A DNA stretch of 64,000 nucleotides from Paenibacillus dendritiformis (GTDB lineage Bacteria > Bacillota > Bacilli > Paenibacillales > Paenibacillaceae), in assembly GCF_021654795.1 (NCBI RefSeq), contig NZ_AP025344.1, positions 1,922,501 to 1,986,500 of the forward strand, in the 5' to 3' direction. This document shows, piece by piece, positions 1-8,927 of this stretch. Each line of letters opens with the position of its first letter. Position 1 is the stretch's first letter. The notes beneath the pieces were generated by a model. That model saw only the letters and a program-made list of their open reading frames with translations. It made no database searches and was not told where the DNA came from. The position numbers were made by a program, and so were the translations under genes.

Positions 1-2
1 TG

Positions 3-3000
3 ATGCAGGAGAGCGGCGGCACGGCGCTCACGCCGATAGGCGAGGAAGGCAAGAAGATGCTGCTGTACAAAATTTTGCAGCGGCGCAAGCCCGAGCTGCC
101 TCTGTTCGCCGGAGCGGCGGAGCAATTCGGCTTCATCGAAAAATTGAATGATCTGTTCGACGAGATGAAGCGGTACCGGATCCAGGCTTCCGAGCTGGAT
201 GAGCATGCCGCGTTCGTCCAGGAGCATGTGGACGGCCAGCCCCTTCTGTCGGCCAAGCTGCATGATTTGTCCGCCGTGCTGCGCGAGTACGAGACCGAGC
301 TGGAGCAGCAGTATTTGGACGGAGAGGATGTGCTTGTCCGTTTGGCGGAAGGCATTCCGCACTCGGAATATGTCCGGCAGGCGGAGATTTGGATTGACGG
401 CTTCAACGGCTTCACGCCCCAGGAATATGCCGTGCTGGCATCGCTGCTCCTCCATGCCCGCCATGTGACCGTGGCGCTGTGCCTGGATCGGCCTTACGGC
501 TTGGGCGAGGAGCTTCATGAGCTGAACCTGTTCCATCCTACGGCGACGACCTTTCTCAAGCTGAGCAGCATCGCCGATACGCTCGGCGTCGATATGGGCG
601 AGGTCATACAGCTGGGCGGACAGGGCGGATTGCCAAGATTCGCTTCCTCGCCGATGCTCGCCCATCTGGAACGCCATTTCGATCGGCGTTCGGCTTACCG
701 TTCTGCCTCCGCTGGCGGGGAGCGGGCGGAGATTCGCGTTCATGCGGCGGTCAACCGCCGGGCGGAAGTGGAAGGAGCGGCGCGCGACATTTTGCGCCGG
801 GCGCAGGAGGAGGGCGTACGCTGGCGGGAGATGGCCGTCATGGTCAGGAACTTGCCGGATTACGCGGAATTGATCGATACGGTCTTCGGCGATGCGGGCA
901 TTCCTTATTTCACGGATCAGAAGCAAGCGGTGCTCCATCATCCGTTCGTCGAGATGACCCGCGCCGCGCTGGACATCCTGATCGGCCACTGGCGCTATGA
1001 CGCGGTATTTCGCTTCGTGAAGACGGATTTCGTCCTGCCGGAAGACGGAAGCGTGACGAGGGAGTCATTCGATCGGCTGGAGAACTACGTGCTGGCCTGC
1101 GGCATCGAGGGATCGAAATGGACCAACGGACGCCCGTGGCCTGCCGAACCGCGGCAGTCGCTGGATCCCGACGATCCGGCGGCCGAAGAGAAGGCCGAGA
1201 GCGTGCCGGAGCAGGCCCCGGAATGGGCGGAGCAGTGCCGCCGCCGGATTGTCGAGCCCCTCTCCGCGCTGCAGCGCTCGCTCGCGCGAAGCCGGCATGT
1301 GCAGGACATGTGCGAGGCGCTGTACACGTTCTGGATCCGTCTCGGGGTGCCGGACAAGCTGGAGCGGATGAGTCAGGAGGCGCTGCTGGACGGGGATGTG
1401 CAGCTTTCCCGGGAGCATCGCCAGATCTGGGGCGAGATGCTCGATATTTTGGACCAGATGGTGGAGATGCTTGGCGGAGAGAAGATGCCGCTCGAGCTGT
1501 ACGCCGGGATGCTGGAGACCGGCTTCGAGAGCGTGAAGCTGGCGCTCGTGCCTCCCGCGCTTGATCAGGTGCTGATCGCGTCCATGGATCGGACGCGTTC
1601 GAGCCAGATTAAGCATCTGTATGTGCTTGGCGTGAACGACGGGGTAATGCCTGCGCGTCCGATCGAGGACGGGCTGCTGACCGAGTATGAGCGGGATCTG
1701 CTGCTCGCGATCGGGATGGAGCTGGCGCCCGGCATCCGGCGCAAGCTGCTGGACGAGCGGTTCGTCATCTATCATGCCTTCACTTCTCCGAGCGAGAGCT
1801 TGTGGCTCAGCTACGCGCTGGCCGACGAGGAAGGCCGCTCGCTGCTCCCTTCGGAGACGGTGCGGCAGATTCGGGGGCTGTTCCCGGGCATGCAGGAGGA
1901 GCTCCTGTTGGCGGAGCCGAATGAATTTGTGCCGGAAGCGGAGCAGGCCGATTTCATCGCCTATCCGGAAGCGGCGCTGAGACATTTGATCGCCCAGTTG
2001 AGGGAATGGCGGCAAGGCCGCCCGATCGCGGATCTGTGGTGGGATGTGTACCGGTGGTTCGCCGCGCAGCCGGCTTGGCGGGAGCGGCTGAAGACGGTGC
2101 TCGGATCGCTCGCCTACCGCAACCAGGCGCAGGCGCTGACGGCCGGCACGAGCCGGCAGCTGTACGGGCAGCTGCTGCGGACGAGCGTCTCCCGCATGGA
2201 GCGGTTCGTCGCCTGCCCGTTCTCGCATTTCGCCTCGCATGGCTTGAAGCTGAAGGAACGAAGGCTGTATCGGCTGGAGGCGCCGGATATCGGCCAGCTA
2301 TTCCATGCGGCGCTAAGCCGCTTTGCCGGCGAGCTGCAGGCCCAGCACCGCTCCTGGGCGGAGCTGACGCCCCAGGAATGCCAGGCGGAAGCGGATCGCA
2401 TCGTCGATCTGCTGGCCCCCCGGCTTCAGGGGGAGATTCTGCTCAGCTCCGAACGGTACGGCCATATATCCGGCAAGCTGAAGCGCATCGTCGGACGGGC
2501 CGCGGCCGTGATGGGCGAGCATGCCAAGCGGGGACAATTCGAGCCGGTGGCGCTGGAGATGGATTTCGGTCCCGACAAGCCGCTGCCGCCGCTTCGCTTC
2601 ACGCTGGACAACGGCTGCACGATGGAGATTATCGGCCGCATCGACCGCGTCGACAAGGCGGAGAGCGAGCGGGGCGTCCTGCTGCGGGTGATCGATTACA
2701 AGTCCAGCCAGACGGACCTGGCTCTCCATGACGTGTACTACGGGCTGTCGCTGCAGATGCTCACCTATTTGGACGTGCTCCTTACCTTTGCGGAGGAGTG
2801 GCTCGGCACGGAGGCGACAGCCGCCGGAACCCTTTATTTCCATGTGCACAATCCGCTCCTCCAGGCGGCGAACGGCTTGAATGAGGAGCAGGCTTACGAG
2901 CAGCTCCTGAAGCGATTCAAAATGAAAGGGCTCATCCTGGCCGACCGCGAGGCCGTGCGTCTGATGGACGGTTCGGTGGAGCAAGGGCATTCCCAGGTGC

Positions 3001-3320
3001 TGCCGCTGGCGGTGAAGGCGGACGGATCGTTCTACAGCAATTCCTCCGTCGCGACGGAGGAGCAGTGGGATCTGCTCCGGGGAACCGTCCGTTCGGTCAT
3101 CCGGGATATCGGGACGCGCATCACGAACGGCGATGTGGTGATCGAACCTTACCGGAGCGGCACGGCGACGGCATGCGATTTTTGTTCCTACAAGCCGGTC
3201 TGCCAATTCGACGAATTGGTGGACGGCAATCAATATCAACTGTTGCCGCGGCTGGGCAAAGACGAAGTATGGGCGAAGCTGAAGGGAGGCGAAGCGGTCG
3301 ATGGACATGAACCGCGATGA
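3..3320 (+). CDS. addB: ATP-dependent helicase/nuclease AddB, 5' truncated by window edge
   Basis: AddB is the second subunit of the AddAB helicase-nuclease, which resects double-strand DNA ends for RecA loading. The 1,105 residues seen align in order with Bacillus AddB from about its residue 80 onward. The N-terminal Walker A region must therefore lie upstream of the window. The C-terminal RecB-like nuclease is visible, with GRIDRVD near residue 878 and DYKS near 898. Iron-sulfur cluster cysteines are also seen: one in ACPF near residue 737 and three in the CDFC...C cluster from about 1058. The gene overlaps addA by 20 nt, consistent with translational coupling. The true start is outside the window. 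Confidence 0.97.
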   Translation: MQESGGTALTPIGEEGKKMLLYKILQRRKPELPLFAGAAEQFGFIEKLNDLFDEMKRYRIQASELDEHAAFVQEHVDGQPLLSAKLHDLSAVLREYETELEQQYLDGEDVLVRLAEGIPHSEYVRQAEIWIDGFNGFTPQEYAVLASLLLHARHVTVALCLDRPYGLGEELHELNLFHPTATTFLKLSSIADTLGVDMGEVIQLGGQGGLPRFASSPMLAHLERHFDRRSAYRSASAGGERAEIRVHAAVNRRAEVEGAARDILRRAQEEGVRWREMAVMVRNLPDYAELIDTVFGDAGIPYFTDQKQAVLHHPFVEMTRAALDILIGHWRYDAVFRFVKTDFVLPEDGSVTRESFDRLENYVLACGIEGSKWTNGRPWPAEPRQSLDPDDPAAEEKAESVPEQAPEWAEQCRRRIVEPLSALQRSLARSRHVQDMCEALYTFWIRLGVPDKLERMSQEALLDGDVQLSREHRQIWGEMLDILDQMVEMLGGEKMPLELYAGMLETGFESVKLALVPPALDQVLIASMDRTRSSQIKHLYVLGVNDGVMPARPIEDGLLTEYERDLLLAIGMELAPGIRRKLLDERFVIYHAFTSPSESLWLSYALADEEGRSLLPSETVRQIRGLFPGMQEELLLAEPNEFVPEAEQADFIAYPEAALRHLIAQLREWRQGRPIADLWWDVYRWFAAQPAWRERLKTVLGSLAYRNQAQALTAGTSRQLYGQLLRTSVSRMERFVACPFSHFASHGLKLKERRLYRLEAPDIGQLFHAALSRFAGELQAQHRSWAELTPQECQAEADRIVDLLAPRLQGEILLSSERYGHISGKLKRIVGRAAAVMGEHAKRGQFEPVALEMDFGPDKPLPPLRFTLDNGCTMEIIGRIDRVDKAESERGVLLRVIDYKSSQTDLALHDVYYGLSLQMLTYLDVLLTFAEEWLGTEATAAGTLYFHVHNPLLQAANGLNEEQAYEQLLKRFKMKGLILADREAVRLMDGSVEQGHSQVLPLAVKADGSFYSNSSVATEEQWDLLRGTVRSVIRDIGTRITNGDVVIEPYRSGTATACDFCSYKPVCQFDELVDGNQYQLLPRLGKDEVWAKLKGGEAVDGHEPR

Positions 3321-6300
3321 ACGGAATAGCCGGGAATATGAGAGCGGCGGCGAGGCTGGCGGGGCTTCCCGCTTGCCGTCGGCCGCTGCCGCCGGTCAGG
3401 AGAGCGATTCGCACGTTCTGACCGCCGCAGCGGCGTCTGTGGGCGAAGCAGAAGGGACGGCAGAGCTGCCGCCGAGGCCGCGCGAGAGCACGTGGACCGA
3501 GGAGCAGTGGCAAGCCATCGTCGACGGCGGCGAGAACATTTTGGTCGCGGCGGCAGCCGGTTCCGGGAAGACGGCCGTCTTGGTCGAGCGCATTATCCGC
3601 CGCATCAGCGACGAGGCAGCGATGCTGCATGTCGATCAGCTGCTCGTCGCCACCTTCACGAAGGCGGCCGCCGCCGAGATGCGGGAGCGCATCCGGCTGG
3701 CGCTGGAGCGCAAGCTCGAGGCGAACCCGGATTCGGAGCATTTGCGCCGCCAGCTCGCCCTGCTGAACCGCGCCTCGATCACGACGCTGCATTCCTTCTG
3801 TCTGGAGGTGATTCAGCGGCATTTCCAGGCGGTCCAGTTGGATCCGGCCTTCCGGGTCGCGAACGAGACCGAGATCGAGCTGCTGCGCCAGGACGTGCTG
3901 GAGGAGCTTTTCGAAGAGCGCTATGCCAGCAAGGATCCAGCCTTTGCGCGGATGGTCGATTGGTTCAGCGGAGAGCGCAATGACGAAGCCGCTTTCCGGC
4001 TCGTTCACCGGCTCTATGATTTCTCCCGCAGCCATCCGTGGCCGGAGGACTGGCTGGACAGCATGACCGCTTCGTTCGGTCCCGCGGACATCGCCGAGCT
4101 GGGCCGCTCCCCGTGGGCGGACAGCATTATGGCGGCGGCGCGGCTGACGCTGAACGGCATCGTCGAGCTGCTGCGCCAGGCGATCGCCCTGACGACGGCT
4201 CCGGGCGGTCCGGAGCCGTACCGCGCCGCGCTGGAGCAGGAGCTGGCCGGAGCGGCTGCCTTGGCTGACGCCGCCTCCTCCGTCCCGTGGGAACGGATGC
4301 ATGAATCGTTCGGGCTGCTGAGCTTCGGACGGCTCGCGGCCTGCCGCGGGGATCAATACGACAAAGAGCTGCAGGAGCAAGTGAAGCGTCTGCGCGATCA
4401 GGCGAAGAAGCGCCTGCAGCAGGTGCGCGACGAGCTGTTCCGCCGGACGCCGGAGCAGTTCCTGCAGGAGCTTCATTCAATCCGGCCGGTGCTCGAAGCG
4501 CTGACTTCGGTCGTGCGCGAGTTCGGCGACCGGTTCGAGGCGGCCAAGCGGGCGAAGGGATGGCTTGATTTTGCCGATTTGGAGCACTACTGCCTCCGCA
4601 TTTTGCGCGATCCTTCCTCCACGCCGGAACGGCCGGTGCCTTCCGCGGCGGCGCTGCTGTATCAGGAGCAGTTCGCCGAGATTTTGCTGGACGAGTATCA
4701 GGATACGAACATGGTCCAGGAAGCGATCGTGGACCTGATAACCCGTCCCGGACGGGGCAACCGGTTCATGGTAGGCGATGTGAAGCAGAGCATCTACCGC
4801 TTCCGCCTGGCGGAGCCGGGATTGTTCCAGAGCAAGTATGTCTCCTACGGGAAGAAAGGCCGCGGGCAAGGCATTCGCATCGATCTGGCCCGCAACTTCC
4901 GCAGCCGCGAAGGCATCGTCGATACGGTCAATATGGTATTCCGCCAGATTATGAACGCCGACGTAGCCGAACTCACTTATGACTCCGCGGCCGAGCTCGT
5001 ATGCGGGGCGTCCTACCCGTCCGCCGAGGAGATCGCGGCGGAGAGCCGCCGCGGCCGGGAGGAGTTCGGCATGCCGTATTTCGCTACCGAACTGCTGCTT
5101 ATTGACAAGGGCGTGCCGGCTCCGGCGGACGAAGCGGCGGAGGAGGAGGACGGCGAGACGGAACGGGCCGCATGGGATGCCGCCGAGCTGGAGACCGCGC
5201 GCCTGGAAGCGAGGGCAATCGCTTCGCGCATCCGCCGCATGACAGGAGACGAAGGGGAGCCCGCTTATCTCGTGTGCGACAAGGATCAGAAGCGGATGCG
5301 CCCGGTCACGTACCGGGATATGGTCATTCTGCTGCGGGCGACCCAAGCCTGGGCGCCGCTGATGATGGAGGAGCTGAGACGGGAAGGAATTCCGGCTTAT
5401 GCCGAGTTCAGCACCGGCTATTTTACGGCGACGGAAGTGGAGATCGTGCTGTCCCTGCTGCGCGTCATCGACAATCCGCAGCAGGATATCCCGCTCGCCG
5501 CGGTGCTGCGTTCGCCGATCGTCGGCTTGAAGGAGGAGGAGCTGGCCCGGATTCGGCTGTACGGGCGAGGCAAGCCGTTCTATTGCGCCGTCATGGAAGC
5601 GGCGAGGGCGGAAGCGGAGCCCGGCTCTCCGTCGGCGGCGCCGCCGCAGATAGAGCTGGAGCTTCCCCGGTCAGCGGATGAGGGCGCGGATACGGCCCTT
5701 CGGCAAGGCCGCGGGGACTGGCAAGCGAAGCTGAACCGCTTCCTCGAGCGCCTGGAGCAGTGGCGGAATGCCGCGCGGCAAGGCCGGCTGTCCGAATTGA
5801 TCTGGCGGGTGTACCGGGAGACCGGGTACTACGAGTGGGTCGGAGGACTGGCCGGCGGCCTGCAGCGCCAGGCGAATCTGCGCGCCCTGTATGATCGCGC
5901 CCGGCAGTATGAATCGTCCTCGATCCGGGGACTGTTCCGCTTCCTGCGGTTCATCGACCGGATGCGGGATACGGGCGGGGATCTCGGGACGGCCCGGGCG
6001 CTCGGCGAGCGGGAGGACGTCGTCCGCATTATGACGATTCACAAAAGCAAGGGGCTCGAATTCCCGGTCGTCATCGTCGCGGGGCTGTCGAAGCGGTTCA
6101 ATCAGCAGGATTTGAACGCGTCCTTCCTGATGCACAAGCAGCTCGGCTTCGGTCCGAAGTACGTCGACGAGGAGAAGCGGGTCGCTTATCCGACGCTGCC
6201 GAATCTGGCCATTCGCCGGCAGATGAGGCTGGAGCTGCTGGCCGAGGAGCAGCGCGTGCTCTACGTGGCCTTGACCCGGCCGAAGGAGAAGCTCATTCTG

Positions 6301-7650
6301 ATCGGCACGGTGCAGGACGCGGAGAAGTCGATTCGGAAATGGGGCGAGGCGCTTGATGCCGAGCGGCTGCTGCTGCCGGATTATTTGGTGGCGGAAGCCC
6401 GCTCGTATCTCGATTGGATCGGGCCTGCCCTCATCCGGCACCCGGCCGCGGCCGAATGGCGCCGGTATGCCGGCCTGCCGAACCGGAACGGAGAATGTCT
6501 GCTGGACGATCCGTCCCGGTGGCAGCTCGCGATCGTCCCGGCATCCGTCATTGCGGCGGGCGAACGTCTGGCGGACATGCCGGAGGATGAAGAGCGTGTG
6601 GCCCGCCTGAAGGCGCTGCGCCGGCTGGAGACGGGTGACGCGATCCCCCGTTCCGCTTGGACGGAGGTAATCGGGGAGCGGTTGTCCTGGCGCGATCCGC
6701 ACCGCATCGTGACGCTGCTGCCGTCGAAGACATCCGTCACGGAGATGAAGCGGTTGGCCGCTTCCGATGATTGGCCGCCGGAGGACTGGATTGGCGATCC
6801 GGCAGGGCCCGGGGAAGGAGCGGTTGAGATGGCGGCGGACCCCGCGGGCCGAGAGTTCGCGGAGACGGCAGCGGGCGCGGGCGTCAATGAACCGGCCGCG
6901 GAGCCTGAGGAGGCTGGCGGCGATCAGCAGGCGAACGGTCCATATGCCGATCCGTCCCGCACTTTGTATCTGCGGCGGCCGAGGTTCATGGAACGGCGCG
7001 GCATCACGCCTGTCGAGCGGGGGACGGCTTACCATCTGCTGATGCAGCATCTTCCGCTGGATCGCCGGCTGACGGCGGACGAGGTGAATCAGACTCTCGA
7101 CGATCTGGCAGCCCGGCTCATTATGACCCGGATGCAGGCGGATGCGCTGGATGCGGAGAGCGTCGCCGCTTTCTTCGACAGCGAGGTCGGCCGGCAGCTG
7201 GCCGAAGCGTCGTGGGTGAAGCGGGAGCTGCCGTTCAGCTATGGCCTCACGGCAACGGAAGCATACACGATCGAGGGCCTGCGTCGGCGCGAGTCGATGA
7301 CGGCCGCCGCCGAAGCGCTGAGAAGCGGGAGCGCTCCCGAATCGGGGAATGCGCCGCGCTTCGTCGCGACCCCGGCCTTCGCCGCAATGGATTCATCCGG
7401 GGAGCTCGATCGGGAGACGGTGCTCGTGCAAGGGATTATCGATTGCCTGTTCGAATGGAACGGCGATCTGATTCTGCTCGATTACAAGACGGACAAAGTG
7501 CTGGCTCATCGGGGCGGCCTCCGCGGGCTGACGGAGCACTACCGCTTCCAGCTGGAGCTGTATGCGAGGGCGATCGAAGATATCTGGAAGCGGCCGGTCA
7601 AGCGGAAGGTGCTCTACTTTTTCGACGCCAAGCAGGCTTGCGAGCTGTAA
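3301..7650 (+). CDS. addA: ATP-dependent helicase/nuclease AddA
   Basis: This is a UvrD/Rep-type superfamily 1 helicase with a C-terminal nuclease, the partner of AddB. The Walker A motif AGSGKT lies at about residues 85-90, the Walker B-type LLDEYQDTN near 461, and the RecB-like nuclease motif GIIDCLF...LLDYKTDK near 1378-1400. The first ATG at 3301 has an AGGGAGG-type site about 10 nt upstream; a second ATG two codons later is also possible. At 1,449 residues it is longer than the roughly 1,230 of the Bacillus protein. The extra length comes from an N-terminal extension of about 60 residues and Ala/Glu/Gly-rich linkers, notably around residues 1175-1220. Confidence 0.97.
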   Translation: MDMNRDERNSREYESGGEAGGASRLPSAAAAGQESDSHVLTAAAASVGEAEGTAELPPRPRESTWTEEQWQAIVDGGENILVAAAAGSGKTAVLVERIIRRISDEAAMLHVDQLLVATFTKAAAAEMRERIRLALERKLEANPDSEHLRRQLALLNRASITTLHSFCLEVIQRHFQAVQLDPAFRVANETEIELLRQDVLEELFEERYASKDPAFARMVDWFSGERNDEAAFRLVHRLYDFSRSHPWPEDWLDSMTASFGPADIAELGRSPWADSIMAAARLTLNGIVELLRQAIALTTAPGGPEPYRAALEQELAGAAALADAASSVPWERMHESFGLLSFGRLAACRGDQYDKELQEQVKRLRDQAKKRLQQVRDELFRRTPEQFLQELHSIRPVLEALTSVVREFGDRFEAAKRAKGWLDFADLEHYCLRILRDPSSTPERPVPSAAALLYQEQFAEILLDEYQDTNMVQEAIVDLITRPGRGNRFMVGDVKQSIYRFRLAEPGLFQSKYVSYGKKGRGQGIRIDLARNFRSREGIVDTVNMVFRQIMNADVAELTYDSAAELVCGASYPSAEEIAAESRRGREEFGMPYFATELLLIDKGVPAPADEAAEEEDGETERAAWDAAELETARLEARAIASRIRRMTGDEGEPAYLVCDKDQKRMRPVTYRDMVILLRATQAWAPLMMEELRREGIPAYAEFSTGYFTATEVEIVLSLLRVIDNPQQDIPLAAVLRSPIVGLKEEELARIRLYGRGKPFYCAVMEAARAEAEPGSPSAAPPQIELELPRSADEGADTALRQGRGDWQAKLNRFLERLEQWRNAARQGRLSELIWRVYRETGYYEWVGGLAGGLQRQANLRALYDRARQYESSSIRGLFRFLRFIDRMRDTGGDLGTARALGEREDVVRIMTIHKSKGLEFPVVIVAGLSKRFNQQDLNASFLMHKQLGFGPKYVDEEKRVAYPTLPNLAIRRQMRLELLAEEQRVLYVALTRPKEKLILIGTVQDAEKSIRKWGEALDAERLLLPDYLVAEARSYLDWIGPALIRHPAAAEWRRYAGLPNRNGECLLDDPSRWQLAIVPASVIAAGERLADMPEDEERVARLKALRRLETGDAIPRSAWTEVIGERLSWRDPHRIVTLLPSKTSVTEMKRLAASDDWPPEDWIGDPAGPGEGAVEMAADPAGREFAETAAGAGVNEPAAEPEEAGGDQQANGPYADPSRTLYLRRPRFMERRGITPVERGTAYHLLMQHLPLDRRLTADEVNQTLDDLAARLIMTRMQADALDAESVAAFFDSEVGRQLAEASWVKRELPFSYGLTATEAYTIEGLRRRESMTAAAEALRSGSAPESGNAPRFVATPAFAAMDSSGELDRETVLVQGIIDCLFEWNGDLILLDYKTDKVLAHRGGLRGLTEHYRFQLELYARAIEDIWKRPVKRKVLYFFDAKQACEL

Positions 7651-7730
7651 AGAGGAGCGGCGGGCGGCTTCCTCCGCCTGCTAGCCCCGTCTAGGGTTTT
7701 TGATTTCGATTGGCGAGGATGGTGATATTC

Positions 7731-8927
7731 ATGCGCATTTTACATACCGCGGATTGGCATTTCGGACGGACGCTGGAAGGGCGGAGCCGTCTGGAGGAGC
7801 AGGCGGCGTTCGTCGATGAGCTGGTGGCGATGGCGGAGGAGGAGCGGGTCGATCTCGTTCTGATCGCGGGGGATGTCTATGATTCGGTCAACCCTCCGGC
7901 TGCCGCGGAGCAGTTGTTCTATGAAGCGGCGGCCCGCTTGTCGGATGGGGGCAGACGCCCAATCGTCATTATTTCCGGCAATCATGATCATCCGGACCGG
8001 TTATCCGCCTCCGCTCCGCTCGTCGGGGAGCGGGGCGTCTTCCTTATTGGACAGCCGACGCTGGATGCGGTCGTCGTGCCGTGCGCGCGGACGGGGGAAG
8101 AGGCGGTTATCGCGGCCTTGCCCTACCCGTCGGAAGCGCGGCTGGGCGAGCTGCTGTCGGAGGAGGCCGAGGAGCAGGCGGTTCGCCGGGCCTACAGCGC
8201 CCGCGTGTCGCAATTGCTGGCCCGGCAGGCGCGGCGGTTCCGCCCCACGGCGATCAATCTCGCCATGAGCCACCTGTATGTGCTGGGCGGAGCGGAGTCC
8301 GATTCGGAGCGCCCGATTCAGGTCGGGGGCGCCTACACGGTCGATCCGGCTGCCTTCGGCTGCCAGGGCGCGCCGGCCGCGCCCCAATATACGGCGCTGG
8401 GGCATCTGCACCGGCCCCAGCGCGTCAAGGGGCCGGGCGTTATCCGCTACAGCGGATCGCCGCTCGCCTACAGCTTCTCGGAGGCCGGGCAGGCCAAATC
8501 GGTGACGCTGCTCGATCTGGCGCCCGGCGCGGAAGCGGTCCCCGAGGAGCGATATCTGTCGTCCGGCCGTCCGCTTGCGGAATGGAACGCCCGCGGAGGC
8601 TATGAGGAAGTGATGCGCTGGATCGAGGAAGGACGCGACAGCCGCGCCTGGCTGGATGTCAGCCTGACGCTGACCGAGGCCCTGACGATGGATCAGATTC
8701 AGAAGCTGCGCCGTGCCCATGAGGGCATCGTTCATATCCGGCCGGTCTATGCGGAAGCGGAACGGGAGACAGAAGACCAGGTGCGGCTGAGCGAGCTGCC
8801 GGTGCAGGAGATGTTCCGCCGTTTCTATGAGCGGCAGACCGGCGGCGCTCAGCCGGATGACGCGCTTGTCGCCTGCTTCCTTGAACTGATTGAGCCCGAA
8901 GCCGAAGAGAAGGAGGAGAGCGCATGA
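7731..8927 (+). CDS. sbcD: Exonuclease SbcD (Mre11-type subunit)
   Basis: SbcD is the Mn-dependent nuclease subunit of the SbcCD complex, which cleaves hairpins and processes protein-blocked DNA ends. Calcineurin-like phosphoesterase motifs appear in order: TADWHFGR at the N-terminus, IAGDVYD, SGNHDHPD, SHLY and GHLHRPQ. I chose ATG 7731 because it begins MRILHTADWH, as is typical of the family; an in-frame TTG at 7710 would add seven residues without support. The product is 398 residues. Its stop overlaps the sbcC start by 4 nt (ATGA), so the two are coupled. Confidence 0.96.
   Translation: MRILHTADWHFGRTLEGRSRLEEQAAFVDELVAMAEEERVDLVLIAGDVYDSVNPPAAAEQLFYEAAARLSDGGRRPIVIISGNHDHPDRLSASAPLVGERGVFLIGQPTLDAVVVPCARTGEEAVIAALPYPSEARLGELLSEEAEEQAVRRAYSARVSQLLARQARRFRPTAINLAMSHLYVLGGAESDSERPIQVGGAYTVDPAAFGCQGAPAAPQYTALGHLHRPQRVKGPGVIRYSGSPLAYSFSEAGQAKSVTLLDLAPGAEAVPEERYLSSGRPLAEWNARGGYEEVMRWIEEGRDSRAWLDVSLTLTEALTMDQIQKLRRAHEGIVHIRPVYAEAERETEDQVRLSELPVQEMFRRFYERQTGGAQPDDALVACFLELIEPEAEEKEESA

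Noticed and set aside
1065..2240. Long minus-strand open frame of 391 codons inside addB
   Set aside because: It lies wholly antisense to a well-supported gene, has Arg/Pro/His-rich composition typical of GC-rich shadow frames and no ribosome-binding site.
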